64,000 bases of DNA from Marsupella aquatica. Its lineage: Eukaryota > Marchantiophyta. The notes beneath the pieces are model-generated. The model did no database searches and had not been told where the DNA came from. It saw only the letters and a program-made list of their open reading frames with translations. The position numbers were made by a program, and so were the translations under genes. Each line of letters opens with the position of its first letter. Positions within the stretch are counted from its first letter, which is position 1. This document shows positions 12,005 to 25,078 of the stretch, in pieces. The DNA is taken from positions 5,580,001 through 5,644,000 of the forward strand of contig OZ316894.1 of the NCBI GenBank assembly GCA_973895155.1, read 5' to 3'.

Positions 12005-15000
12005 GATTCACCAATGGTTTTTAGGTGCTCTCTTGGTGCTATTTAAAAAAATTGTTTTTTGTAAATAAGTCATGTGGGACTTAAACAATTTGTTAATGAT
12101 ATTATTTTGCCGAAGGTTTTTTTTAGAAATAATCATGTCAGGCGTGAGCATTTCCTTGGTTTTATTTTTGTGAAAGTGTTTTTCTAGATGTGAGCACTTA
12201 GGTATCTAGAGTATTACAGGCCAAGTTATAGGCAATTTACACAATGCCACTTAAACAACAATTTCTATTCATTAGCTTAGTACACAAGGCATCAATTGAA
12301 TTCATAAAATTGAGCATAGAGCATGCACATCATAACAAAATTAATGTAAAATCAGTTAAATGACCTTAAGCTCCATGTTTGGTGCAACAACCACAAAATT
12401 AGCTATCCAAATCATATCACTTCTCTATGTTTTCTCAAAGTGACACTAAAAAAATTTCATTTTGAGTAGTGTCACAAGTCCTTGTGACCACAGTATAATC
12501 TGTAAAAACTAATTATAAAGACATTGACAAGTTGAACATGAGACTTCACTCCCGAATCCTGCTTATTTGAGTTCTTCAAAAACATCAGAATCTTGAACAA
12601 ACACTTTAGTCTACAGGGTACTATCAATGAGACACATACCCTCATACCTTGAATTCATCAATCCAACCTAGTGAATGAAATGTAAACTAAGAGAATATAA
12701 CACTCCCTACTTTCTATGGAGAAGTACTTCAAAATAAGGATAAAATGAATAGGATAACATGAATAAGGGAGTGACAGGGTCTAAGTTTGACGGACTGTAT
12801 TATATGTTAGTATTTTTAAAGAAGAGAACATGGAAAATACTTCCAAGGAGTACACCTCATTAAGTGCCTTAAGTAGCTGTACATAAGATGTTAGAATTGA
12901 AAAAGGAAAAAAAAAATCACACGTGGAATCACACAGGTCATAAAGAAGGGTTGCAGGGCCCAAGAAGTATATTTGAAAAATGAGCGGCTTGTCACTGATA
13001 TCTTTACCTAGAGGGCCCCATCAAGTCTTTTGCTGCCTTGAATACTACTCTACGACAAAATTTGATATCATGTGACATATATAGATAGCATCTCATATTC
13101 TCATGGTTCTTTCCATGCACATAAATTTTGGTGGTACCTTACAAACATGTCCTAGAGGCACTCTAGAAGCCTAAAACCCAATTCTAACTTCTCTTGTATT
13201 TTCTAGTACATTGCATGGCTGAATATTTTCCACTTTTAACCAATTGCATGCATTGGTTTCGACCACGCACTTTCGCCAACGCACTTCAGTCACCTTACAG
13301 CGTGCTCAAGCTCGGGCCATCTATTGTCGATCTCTGACAGTGGGTGCTAGTGTGACTCCACAGCAGCTAGCCCCCCTAGAGGACATTTCAGTCCCACTTG
13401 TCGATTTAGTTTCAACACTTGATGTAGACCATTAGCTTTTTGCCACATTTACTAGGAATGATGAGGACCTCGGTCCATTTGCGGTAGTTTTAGTTCATTT
13501 TTCTTGGTTTTTAGGGGTTTCCTTTTGCTCACTTCTTTTAGTTCATCTTTCTTGGTTTTTAGTGTTTGCTTTTGCTCACTTCTTTTGAGTTTGGTTTTGT
13601 CCACTTGGGACCTCTCTTGTTTATTCTTTTGTACTCTATTTGCCTTTTTCTGTAAAAAGTATGTGTATTTCCACTAAAATTGCATGCCAACAAAAGTGTT
13701 GCATGGCCCTTTCATTTTTTCTATCCATTTCATAAGTTTACTTTTTCTTGACTATTCAAGAAACAGAAAGTGAAGCCAGGATGGACCACCACATTGGACA
13801 CAATGCTGCCGTGGACCACATTTTGGTCATCCATGGGAGTTTGGGGCTTATAACTTTGTGATCATGAGTCTGAATATAATCTTTAGTTTTTCACCTGTAA
13901 GGCAACTTACTAGAGAAGGAGGAAAATACAATGAAAATTTCTCTAGTATAATAACTCAAAATACTGGCCAGAATTTCACTGTCGCTTTGATGGAAGTGTA
14001 GCTTACCTACTCGATATTCAAGAACATCCTATAACTAAAAAAAAAATTGAATTTGTGAATATCAATTAATTAAAATTAACCTCAATTTTGGGGACTTGTG
14101 ATCAAAAGACCAATATTGGGGTCCATGGGAGCATTAGTTTCCCAAAAAAATCACTCAAGTGTTAAAGTATATTACTGTCCTAGTTATGGGAATTGTGAGA
14201 ATACAGCCTCTCAGAGTTTGGGCTATCTCAGTCATTTGTGGGGGAAATATATTTCAGAAGCAATGCCCTCTATCCAGGACAATATGGTATTCAAACAACA
14301 TAATTAACATTAAATAACCACCACGCCTAATTGAAAAATGACCTGGCTTCAACAGCACACTGTGCACCCAAATCAGTACATTATTTAAAAACACTAGCCC
14401 TAACTACCCCTTCTTTGAACGTGAATAGTGGGGAGTACAATAAAAATGTTCCCCAAAATATATTCCTTATTCATAGTCTTTGAAGGTTAATGAAATGATA
14501 AAAAATATCATACATGTCATCATTTTAATATTCATATATTTAAGATATGATACTCTTTTCTATTCACATCCCTCTTTCTTTGAAAACATGTTATGGTGGG
14601 GCCATGATTGAGCCCATTTTTTAATGTAAATAAAAATCATGACAAACAACATGAATGCTTATACTTTGACATACATCATAGTCATGTGTTTTCTTATCCA
14701 CATGATGAGCCATGGAGTTACGAACAGGCTCCACTCTAGAAGTCTAGGTCCCAACTCTAGCTTGTAGTTGACGCTAGTTATAAGTTAAATATATAGAGAG
14801 ACTGGACTGTAGGAACATAACTCCGGTCACTGAGCACCATCAACTTATTTACCTCCAAGCAGTAACAAACACCCAAGCAGCAGCGTCTTCCGCAAAAGTG
14901 TCTCCAGCTAAGATGGAGGTGTCCTCATTCCTAGAACTGAGCAACCCTAACTAGCGTGGCCCATTGCCACCCAGCCTAACTGACCATGTTGCCAAAATGG

Positions 15001-16340
15001 AAACCCTAACTTGGCCGTTGGTGCCTAAATGGTCCCACTTGGAGCTCATTAATATAGTGGACAGCTACAGGACAAAAATGAACTGAAGTTCCATGATGAA
15101 ACAACTGACTATCTGTTATCTTGTTAGCTAGGGAGCCTACTTGGGTTTGTCCTATTGAGATTTTTGATATGTATTATTTGTTGTTTTGATCTTCCTTGGA
15201 TAAGGTGAATTTTTTGTATTATTAGACTTTGAATTATCCCCTCTTTTGGTCTATACTTATTCTTCAATCTTGCAGGGGAGAGGAGGGTGAAAGCAAGACA
15301 AGTCTTGTACACTTCTCCTTTCATATGGCTAGTGGCTGTTTAACCACAATTCACAGTTTGTTTCTTAAGTTTATGGCTTTGAGTGGCTTACATGTCCCTA
15401 ACCAACGTCACTATGGGAGAGCCATGAAGGGCCACTACTTTTTTGAAAGATTCCCAAATTTTCACAAGTTAAACACTTGTAGACTAGAAAAGTGACATGT
15501 GAGGACAAAAGTGGGGTCCAAGGTGGGGTAAGCACTTTTGGAACCCGCTTTGGAATCTGAGCATCTCCAATGGTGCACTGGCTGCAAACCGCCCAAAAGG
15601 TCTGTTCTGAGCCATAAAAGTCCCCCTCAAAAGCTACTGTAGTAGCCCTGAAAAACTTGCAAAAGAAGCCTCCCTAAAAGCCCACCGGTCGGTCTACGCA
15701 TGAAATCTACTGCCACCCCAAACCCATGGTGCAAAGTGGGACCCATTGTGCAAGACCCCAACTTAATTCCCTCCATGAGTTTACAAAGGGAGTGCATATT
15801 CAACAGGAGGGAGTCGAGCCTTGCATACCACCAACACCCAGCTCCACACCTCAGGCCATAGCCCATCTTAAATTTTTTGCTTTTGCAAATCCAAATGGCA
15901 TACCTAGCTGAAATCGCCCAGAAGCTAGTTAGTAGTCTTCTCGTGGTATGAGTGGCTTTTTAGATGTCATTATTTATCTTCTCCTGCCTGGAGAAAACCT
16001 TTCTTTTCCTCGACTCCCACGCTGAGCCTTTGGATGGATGCCTTTCTTTCTCGCTTTCTTTGCAACTTCAAATCACGTGCGCAGATGACATCCCATAGAA
16101 GCTAGGTGGGGTATTAAATTCCCTCGTTGGACAAGAGTTCCAATGGAAGTGTTACATGGAATGGCTAGGATGGCATGTCAAATCTTTGGAAGTCTGGCCA
16201 AACATTGTGGGAGTCTCAATTGGTTTTGGAAGTGTGCGCAAAATTTTCAGAAGTGTGTTCAACTAAATCTCTGTCAATGATATTCTCAGTCCAGTCCCTC
16301 TGTTTTGAGCTAGTCTTTATTTTGTGTTTTGTCACCCCTG
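12005..16340. other. Intergenic, no gene seen
   Basis: AT-rich non-coding sequence. Two near-identical stretches lie close together at about 13490-13515 and 13543-13572 (TTAGTTCAT, TTTTCTTGGTTTTTAG). No open frame longer than about 90 codons has recognisable protein character. Confidence 0.5.
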
Positions 16341-16344
16341 AATA

Positions 16345-16735
16345 TATCTTGCCATCCACAACTAGTAGTCTCCTTTTTGAGTTAGTCCATACTTTGTCAT
16401 TTGGTACCCCTCAATCGTACCACCCACAGCTAATAATCATAGATTGATTGACTGGCTTTTTGAGGTGTCAATATCCTGTCCTGTTTTGTTTTCTCCATCC
16501 AAAGCTAGCAGTTTCCATTTTGAGCTAGTCCTTGTCTTTTGGTACCCCTCAAATGAATCTTGCCATCCACAACTAGTGGTCTCCTTTATGAGCTAGTCCT
16601 TGCCTTTTGGTACCCCTCAATCTGGGCCACAATCTTGCCATCCACAACTAGTGGTCTCCATTTGAGCTCCTGGTCTTTTGGTACCCTCAATATTGCCATC
16701 CACAAACTAGTAGTCTCCAGTTTGAGCTACTCCTT
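16345..16735. repeat. Degenerate tandem repeat, 58-76 bp unit
   Basis: The word CCATCCACAACTAGT and variants occur near 16352, 16494, 16562, 16638 and 16696, each followed by GTCTCC...GAGCTAGTCC...TTTTGGTACCCCTCAA. Unit length varies from about 58 to 76 bp, with one longer interval. Confidence 0.75.
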
Positions 16736-17419
16736 ATTTAGTCCAACACTATGTGCAAAATTGAGGAATGCCTTTTTGTGCAAATCCAAATTGCATGGCA
16801 GTTGAAATCACATAGAAGCTAGTAGTCCTCTCGTGAAATGAGTGGCTGCTAGAGGTGTGAGTATCACATTCTTAGGGCTCCTCCTCTGTCAATCTGAGTG
16901 TGCAATTCAGGCCAGCAGTTACTCCATGCCACAGCTGAAATTAATAACAAGGTCAATCCTTCTCAGCTCAGAAATGATATAATTGACCATCTCTGGAGTA
17001 GGAAAGGGTCTGGTTATTCTAACGGTTGATGCTCTTAGGTGAGTGAGTGACCATTTCAGCTAATACATATCAAAGTGGAAGCTCAGCCATAAGCAAAGAA
17101 GCCCAAATTTGAGAAGCACGGAAATGGCCAAGCTGGAACCTGCTCCAAAGTACATGATGAAGCCAAAGGATGCCACTAAGCGGCCTGCCATTTGCAAGAT
17201 AACATTACTAGTGGGAGAACATTACTAGGCTTGATTGGGGGCTTGATTGATGTTAATTTGATCCGATGGAAAGCTCTCAAGAGTAGGACAGGTTTGGAGA
17301 TTGATTCCAGCAAGTACGTTGAGTAGTATGCCTAGCTAGTCGAGTAGTATGCTTTAATGTGCATGAGCTTGGTTGGCTCAGCGTTGTTGCAGAAAGTTTA
17401 TATGTGCATGGTCGACAAT

Positions 17420-20279
17420 TTAGGTGTGAGTGACCGCGCCCGCTTCCTATTCTCTTCCCCTTCAAGTTTCAGAGGTATGAATTACACAGCCGGTATTTGG
17501 AAGGCATGGGTCCAGGTTCGAAGGAAACTTCTGTGTGTCCCACACTCCCATCTTATTCCGGCAAGATGGAGAATTCAGGACTTTCTTTCTCTGACCTTCC
17601 GCTCCCATGACCTCCATCTCTCTTCTCTTCCAAGAATTATCTCGGCTTGTACTCGTATTAATATTTGTTCGGTGCATGACCTGTGGGATTGGGACACAGG
17701 GGGATGGGTTGATTTTTCGGCCAAGTTATCCAGGTGTCGCGGCTTGGGCACCACGTATCTGGCTCTTTTGACTCACATTTTGATGCTGGTCCAGAGTGGC
17801 CCTCCTCCCTCTCCTTCTGGGGTCTTTGATGCTACACATTGGTTTTGGCAGGGACGGAAACGATTGGGTGGTCAATGTCTTTTGAGCAGCTCGCTAGCAT
17901 ATACATATATGGATCATTCTTTGTGTGATTATGCCTCTTTTAACAACCGTTGGAACTCTTTGGATTCAGCTTTGGTCTGGAGAAGGATCTGGTGTTCTGA
18001 TCTGTCTCATAGAGGGAAGATTTTCCTCTGGCGGGTCATTGCTGCTGGGCTGTTCACTGGGAAGAGAGCACGCCAATGCGGCAATGGAGATGGTTGCTGC
18101 CCTTTCTGCAGAGTACTAATTGAAGACTGCCGGCACATTTTCTTCTCGTGTCCTCAAGCCATTGCTGCCTGGAACAGAACTGCCTGGTTCTACGAACGTG
18201 CCCCTGCTTTGTCTCATCTCCCAGGTGGCCAATCTTTTATTAGCACATTAGATTTGGCCCTAGGACGTTCTCCTCGTTTATCTACTCGCCTATTTGTTTT
18301 ATACGAAACCCTGTGGACCCTATGGAAAAATAGAAACGCTCGGTTGTTTCAGGGTACCCAGTTAGTTTTCTCCCCCTATGCTGTAGCCTCCTCTGTTGTT
18401 TTTCACCTACGGTCGGTGGCCCTTTGCTCGGATTCTGAGAACAAAAAAAAAGATTGCATTATGCACAGAAATATTTCTCCGGACCTCTTGGCCCTTGCCA
18501 TCATAGCTGAAACATCTATCCACACCAATTCACTTTCACCCTCTTCACAGTTTCCTCTCTCCTCCTGTGTCGACTACTACTTTATTAGCCATGCTCCCTT
18601 ACGCTCTCTCCTCCCAGGAAGCATTCTTCTCGGCCTATTGTTCATTGTTTTTTTTCCACTACACCGTCCATTGATTCAATGTTTTCCCAGTAAACTTCCT
18701 ATTTCCCTCCAAGTGTAGAGTTCATATATACTTAGTTCCAACGAATTACTGGCTTTTGGTGATGATCATATCGAGTGCACTACGATGGATCTGTCTCCTC
18801 TCCTCTTCGAGCATTTATGTGGAGTTGCTGCTCGCTCGCCGAGGAAGATCATCTCCTACTTCCTACTCCTTGCCGCGTGACAGTCCGGACAGTTTCTTCA
18901 TGGGCCATTGATTTTGGATCTCTTATTGTATTTGGTTGACTTGCTCCACATTTTGGCAAGTTCTATGATAGTATAGATTGCTTTGCTTTCGGTTGTAGTG
19001 CCAGCCTTCTATTTTCTGGGCTCCTCCCTCCTACAGCTGCTGATAGTATTAGTGAGCATTATTAGGTACCTTTTCAGTCCTAGTTCCTAGTTGAGCTCCT
19101 TCGGCTGCGCTCTCGGCTGATAATCTTCTTTGGATCAGATCTTGGTTGCCACCTCCTCCAGCCCCTCGGATTTGTTCATGCTAGCGGTGTTTCTTCGCAT
19201 TCGTTTTCATTCGGAGTTTCCAAGGACAATTATTCCAGCTGTGCCGCACTATTGCCGGATCGTCATCTTTCTCCCTTCACGTCGCTCAGTTCACTCAGTT
19301 TCCGACTCCTTCTTCTCCACACCAGTCTTTCGGAAAAACACATCTTGTTCCTTCCCGACACTCTGATTCACCCTCCTCTTGGGCGTCCCTCACTTCTCAC
19401 ACACCTTCTGCGGATCAATAGTCCAACAAATACCATGGTCTGGGGACACTCTTATCTGCGTAGTCTTGCTTTCTACTTCAGGAAGGCTGGCAGGTGGTGA
19501 TGGCATGCTATTGTTGGTGCATCTGGTGGCAAGCGGAACAAGCTATTGGTGGGGACTTAGTCATTTTGTTGGGACTCTCCTCCGGCCGTGGCGTCCTGCT
19601 GTGCCTTGCTCGGTTGTCAAGCAAGTTTTGAAAATTTTGGGTATGGAAGTTGCTGCCAAGGTAGTATCCTGGGCTTCTTGTATTGGGCCGGTTGTTGAGT
19701 GGGCATCGGCTATCCGGTGGTGGGCCAGGTCTCATATGGATGGGGTTTTACTATTGCATTCAGCGCGCATTACATATGACAAGCCAATGGTGGGGTTCTG
19801 GCGGAGTGTTTGGGGCTTCTGGTTTTGGATGGCATGCAAAGAAAGACAATACGGGAGGTACGAATATGAAGGTGGGAGTTGCTGACGTGGTGGCTTTTGG
19901 GGTTTCCTGTGGCGGTGGTGGGAGGTGGCTCCTTGTCTGTCCTCGGTGGGTTCTCTGGTCTTGGGTGCAGCCCTTGGCTGATTGGCTTAGGTTCTAGGTT
20001 TAGATTGGTTGTCAGCAGCCTTTCGCTTAGTGGGGCTTCCTCTCCTCTCTCTCCTGCCTCCTTCTCTTAGGCAGCTGGACGGGGAGTACCCGGTTCTCTC
20101 TTTTCTCTGGGGGTGCTCCCTCTACTTAGCCCCCCTTGGTTGGCTTTTTTTCCTCCTGTCTCCTCCTCCCAGACAGGTATTATTGTTCTGTGTCCTTTTC
20201 GGGCTCAATTTCGCATTTGAATAAAGTTTTTATTTGTTGAAAAAATAAAAATAAAAATAAAAATTAGGTGTGAGTGACC
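17420..20279 (+). mobile_element. 5'-truncated LINE with 16-bp target-site duplication
   Basis: The 16-bp sequence TTAGGTGTGAGTGACC occurs at 17420-17435 and again at 20264-20279, directly after an A-rich tail (20239-20263, reiterated AAAAAT). Between the copies lies the C-terminal part of a non-LTR retrotransposon protein with a zinc-binding domain of the plant LINE type (zf-RVT), then about 1.5 kb of 3' sequence ending in an AATAAAG signal near 20220. No RT or endonuclease domain remains, so the copy is 5'-truncated, as is usual for LINEs. The exact duplication points to a fairly recent insertion. Confidence 0.88.
17436..18718 (+). pseudogene. LINE ORF2 C-terminal remnant (zf-RVT domain)
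   Basis: A frame open from ATG 17357 to the stop at 18718 (453 codons) crosses the insertion point at 17436, so its first 26 codons come from flanking DNA and the rest from the LINE. About residues 207-280 are the zf-RVT-like domain: W-R-R-I-W, K-I-F-L-W-R, then the CPFC pair (248-251) and the H...C pair of HIFFSC (260-265). This region normally follows the reverse transcriptase in plant LINE ORF2. Everything N-terminal of it that would give activity is missing, so no functional enzyme is expected. A further LTLWKNRNARLFQG segment is also typical of the tail of these proteins. Confidence 0.85.
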
Positions 20280-21290
20280 CACATTTTGTTTTTCCCTACC
20301 ACTTTGTTGGTTTTTTATATGATAGCTTAAAAGTGCTAAATTATTCACTCAGGCCAAAATCTGTACGTCGTATACAAGTTGACCTTGATCTTGGACGGTG
20401 TACATTTCAACCTGGATTCTCCTCATTGGGCCGGGCCCAATGTTAAAACTCTCCCAAACTGTGGGCGAATAACCTGCATTTATAGGCTCCACTTCATCGC
20501 CACACCAAACAGAACGTGCCCATATTAAAATGTCAATGCTCACTGATTCAGCTGACTGTACAAGATTCTAAAAGGAAGAATGATTCTGATCCAGTTGCCT
20601 AGTAAGATTTAAGTTTGAGCCCTAGTCCAATTATCCCCTGAGTGTCAGGTCCAAATCCATAAGAGCATGGGAAACACTAAATTCTTCAGAAACTCCTAAA
20701 TTTTGGTTGGTCATTCATATTTTTGGAGTCTAGAGAAAAAGCCAGATCTGCTTCGAAAACCATGTTAGAAAAGCATAGACCGCTTTCAACTGTATCTACA
20801 ATTGCATTTGTCCATCACTTTTTTCAAAGTTTGAGGTCATGACATATTTACAAGCTCTCAATTTGGAAGCGGTTAACAAATTCTCATAACATATAGAGCA
20901 ACAACACACAGGGTCTGGATATTCCAACTATTCAAAATTGTCCCAAACATCGCACAATTACAAAGTTGCTTGTCACTTTGTAAATGCCTTTCTAAAATGC
21001 CCAGAAAGAAATGCTAATAAATTATGTATCAAATTCTAGATGGGGCAAGCCATCATAGTCTCAAAATCCTGCTGGTCTTTTGTAGTGTCTGGGACATAAA
21101 TATTGATGGCCTCAAGTTCTGGAGCTAGAAATTTAGGAGTCAAAACTTCTACCTCTACATGAACAGTCAATGGAGAGTGTTGAATAGGCCAATTTAGTGG
21201 TGGAGCTTCTCCATCCTTGCTTTCATTTTATTTGTCTTCAAGTTCAACTGGGTCATCAAAACACGCACCAATTAATGGTGCCAACCAGTC
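20280..21290. other. Intergenic, no gene seen
   Basis: No coding sequence recognised. It resumes the pre-insertion flank of the LINE. A weak tRNA-like pair (CCAGTTGCCTAGT and GTTTGAGCCC, about 20591-20625) is too degenerate to call a SINE. Confidence 0.4.
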
Positions 21291-21293
21291 AGG

Positions 21294-22182
21294 CAATGTG
21301 AACAGTTTCAGAAGTGTAGTTTTTGCATACCGTCAACTAGGTCCCAATTTGCAGCAGCCATTTCTTTCTGCGCAGTCCCCAACGCAGTCACACTTGCCTT
21401 CAAAACTTCATGTTCAACTTCAGTTTTAATTTTTTCCTTTTTTTTTAAAGGGGAAATCTTTGAAACCCCACAAAAAGGGAATAGTCAGTTGCAGTAATTG
21501 AACACTAGACCTATGAGACGACTCAACTGAGCTATCACACAACCATGTCTCTGTGGGCTCAAATTGCAATTCCTTGGCGTCCTCCTTGACCCTCTTGTTG
21601 CCTTGAGGTCTCTTCCTGTTGTCACATTGCCCAACATCCTCAGTTTTGTTGGGTAGGTCCTGTACAGCACCCTCAACAAAGAAATCTTCAATCACAATTG
21701 AAATCAAAGGAGAGTTCTCCTTTGAAACTGGCACACTTTGGGCTGCAACTTTGTTCCCATTCTTGGAAGATATCTCATTTGACAGATTGCCCCACTGTGG
21801 GCCATCTTTCAATCTGCTTTCAGTAGCCAAAATTAGCGAAGAAAAGGTTCTCCATGGTTCTCTTTGTATAATTCTTTGGTCTTGATCAATGTATCATTGT
21901 CATGCGTCCCAGAAATCTGCAGGGCTCCTATCTGCTAAAAGACTTCAATGAACTTTGCCACCATGTGTTTGAAATTGCTTCACTTTCTTTCCAATGATAT
22001 TCAGCCCCTAGATTCTGCACTGACGTGTGCTTCTTGTGGGGCTCTTGCATGTGTACCCCTTCCCAAAGTCTCTTGGGCCTCTGCCTAGAACCAAGACACT
22101 GGTCTTGGGGCACATGTATGATGCTATAGCAGACTTGCTTCAGCTCCTCGTTTAAATAACTCTTCCCAATGCTTGCTGCCAT
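21294..22182 (-). pseudogene. NAM-associated / Myb-SANT-like protein, decayed
   Basis: Minus-strand conceptual translation across frame changes gives, in order: a SANT-like segment (about 22150-21960) with NEELKQVCYSIIHVPQD...LWEGVH; the linker SGTHDNDTLIKTKELYKEN with GEPF...FWLL (about 21915-21790); the characteristic RKRPQGNKRVKEDAKE (about 21615-21566); and a tail KASVTALGTAQKEMAAAN (about 21405-21340). This order matches plant proteins annotated as NAM-associated C-terminal-domain or glutathione S-transferase T3-like, which resemble the Myb-like ORF1 of PIF/Harbinger elements. Stops (e.g. near 21850 and 21810), frameshifts and a SINE insertion make it non-functional. No Harbinger transposase is visible nearby. 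Confidence 0.62.
21438..21560 (-). mobile_element. tRNA-derived SINE (family 1), inside pseudogene
   Basis: Minus strand. The 5' part has a pol III A-box-like GTGATAGCTCAGTTGAGT (21523-21540) and a B-box-like GTGTTCAATTA (about 21496-21506), then TTCCCTTTTTGTGGGGTTTC, GATTTCCCCTTT and a poly(A) tail (reads as T on the plus strand, about 21438-21446). It is clearly the same family as 58327-58480: both start CCCA-A-GAG-CATG and end GGGGTTTCA-AGATTTCCCC. It interrupts the NAM-associated frame just after its KEDAKEL segment. Confidence 0.75.
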
Positions 22183-24950
22183 TGTGATGTACCTCTATCC
22201 GAGCCTCTATCCGCAAATTCCCCTACAAAAATGCACTGTTCATCACAAGGTCTGCAGGAGGCACATTGCCAACAATAATGATTTTCTTGTGTAAGGCTCC
22301 GGGGCAGGAATTGGCAAAAGAGTTGCATCCATTTGCCAAAATTGCCAGTTTCTTGTAGAAGCTGGACCCACACACCCATGTTGTCGCATGGTGTCTACAC
22401 TATGGTCAATTCATATGAAAGTCGGCAGAGGGGCACTGTCAATCCTCTGTCACCCTTTTCTGCTAGAAATGGAGGTTGAGAGGCAGTGTAATTTGTGTTA
22501 GCCGCCAAAAATACTGGGTGGAGGACATACCAGTGGGTTGTGTCCCTACCAAATACCAGCTGCTAGAAGATGAGTTGTGGTTGCCCGCCCCAATAGTCCC
22601 ACTGCTGGACATGCGCCATAACCAGTGTGCTGAGGGCACAAGTACCAAGTCACCTAAAACTGATTTTGCCCTTTTGGATCCTTTCTCCCAGTTTGGCAGT
22701 TTTGTTCTTTGGCATTGTGATATGTAATATAATTATTCTTCATTGTCTTAATGATGTTCATAAAAATTCATGTAACACTCTACAAACGAAAGATTGACTA
22801 TTCTTCTTAACATCACAATCTTTTGAGTGGAAACCCTTTGATTATTATAAACTCTAGAAAGGACTAATTAATTATTCTTATTAACATCAGAAGTTTTTGG
22901 GTGGGAAACACAAATGTAATCAAAACCTCTAATTTTGAGTGGGTTTACACTTGCTTTTTTTCTGGTTAGGTGTTTGTCCCCCTTGGAACTCATTTTCTTT
23001 CCTTTCATTGTACTTTGTTTTTCCCTTATTTATAAATTTTGCTGGAAGATTCCCTTTTGAGTGGGAAACATTACACTCTAAAAACGGAATAGTTAGTTAA
23101 TTATTCTTGTGAACATCATAATCTTTTTAGGGGGGAAACACTAGACTTTATAAATGAATGGTTAGATGATTCCTCTCAATGTCATCAAATTTTTTTTTGG
23201 GTGGGAAACACTACAAGACAAGCTACTTTAATTTCTTTTTGTACTCCTCGCACCTGGAAAATTCCTTTGCTGATTTATCTAGATTTTTTAGTCCTAAAAG
23301 CTTGGACGGTTGCTTAAAGTTGGAATAACCTTATGAAAGTATTTTAAAGTTTGTCTTGAATATTTGTCAGTTCAATTCTATCACACTGGACAATTCTTTG
23401 TGAAAAATTTCCATGAATGGACTTTCATGTAGTTGGAAAGATGCAAATTTGTTTCTTTTCTAAGACAAAAACAAGATTCAACTAAACTACTTTTACGAAA
23501 TTCACCCCAATTTTTGTAAATCATAATAACTTTGCTCCCTTGCCCATAAATAACGTATGAAGGAAAATAATAATCTAGATTGTTAAAAAATTGCAAACTA
23601 TGAATTAAACTTAATTTTCCTTTCTCAACTGAATTATTTATTTCTTCGGAAACCATTTGATTCTCAAAAAGAGAAATAATATTGAAAGATTTATACCAAG
23701 AGAACTTGTTTTTCCATGAAAGGTTTCTGTGATAAATTGTCAAAATGCTGATTGAAGTTTCTAAAAGATTTGTGTAGATATCTATATAAAAGACCATGAA
23801 CTTTTATTACAGTGAGATTCACGAATGTGAGCAATACTTAAAGCGTATGAAGGATATACAACAAAGTACAGGTAGTGCAATAACATTAAACCATTTAAAA
23901 GAAGAATCTCATGACGACCCCCTTTGAAAGTACCTCCCAAATTCTCTGGCACCATGAGCGGCCACATCAGCATATTTAGGTGTCTATGTTTTTCTTAATA
24001 AACAAACACTATTGTGTGTGTTTTGATGCCATGCCAGAAACAATGGATCAAACCAAGAACTGTAAAAAAATATAAAAGTTTAAAAAATGGATTTTTTATC
24101 ATGTCCAAGTGACCAGTGCATGCTGGGTAACTTAGTCTCCCATTATTGATTGCCAATTCTCAATCTTTCTTGGACTTATTTATGAGCAAGAAAACATTGG
24201 ACATCCACTTACTGCCATATATAGGGTCGGCAGCTAACTCTCTACTGTTAGGCATTTATTATTACTTAGGTATAGGGTTGTACAACTGCAATTGTAGTTA
24301 TATAGGGCTGACCTTGTGGACTAGGTTAGATTAACTAGGATGAACACATTTGACTCATTGTTATGGAGCTAGTCCAGATATAGGGAGATCTATAATACTC
24401 AATCCTCAGATATTATTATTGAGCACTCTATATGATCGACGAGCCTAGAGTGCAGTAAAACTCTCGTGTGTTCCCATGGACGTAGCTTTAGATGAGGGGA
24501 TTAAACCACGTATCTCTAGATCTATTTTGACTACTTGTACGTTGGATGTTCATGGGCTTACCATTGTGGGTGTCATCTTTGCTCAACATTTACCTAAGTA
24601 GGATCATGCCTATTTACCTGAGCTCAATTACCACCTATGTGGCTATTTTGAATAACACAAGTTTGATCAACAATTATTTAACTAAAGGTGGATGGTCACA
24701 CCCAACAGGTAATGCTCGTGGACATTGACCTTGGGCAGCTCTGTTGAAAGCTCCAAAAAATTGGCTTAGTTTGAGAATGCACACTTAGTGCTGAGTGAAT
24801 TGGGAGATGATGGGCTTGGGGATGGGCTAAACTTGGGTTACATTCCCTTTCATTTACAAGGTAAGAACACTTCCTTAGTTGGTTCATCAATGCGTTTTGA
24901 AGGAGGCCCACACAGCTACATTAACCATCATTGCATGACCTGATCAGGAA
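22183..24950. other. Intergenic; one unexplained AT-rich frame
   Basis: No gene recognised. About 22780-23220 has several degenerate reiterations of ATTATTCTT..AACATCA and TGGGTGGGAAACACTA. A minus-strand frame at 23381-23797 (138 codons, rich in Asn, Ile, Phe and Lys) matches no family I know. It has no flanking gene signals. Confidence 0.4.
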
Positions 24951-24955
24951 TCGCT

Positions 24956-25078
24956 TAATGGCTTTCTGTGGCTCCAAAACTTTGGATTGTGACAACCAAG
25001 GGCTATGAAGAGCAGACAATTGTACCATGGCTTTCTGTGGCTCCATAACTTTGGATTGTCACAACCAAGGGCTGTTGG
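24956..25078. repeat. Tandem duplication, about 64-bp unit, two copies
   Basis: ATGGCTTTCTGTGGCTCC..AACTTTGGATTGT.ACAACCAAGGGCT occurs at about 24958-25006 and 25028-25073, nearly identical. Confidence 0.8.

Noticed and set aside
19379-19885. 168-codon frame in the LINE 3' region
   Set aside because: No RNase H or other LINE motif recognised; treated as 3' sequence of the element.
23381-23797. 138-codon minus-strand frame
   Set aside because: AT-rich residue usage and no known family; no upstream or downstream coding context. Kept only as a note in the intergenic entry.
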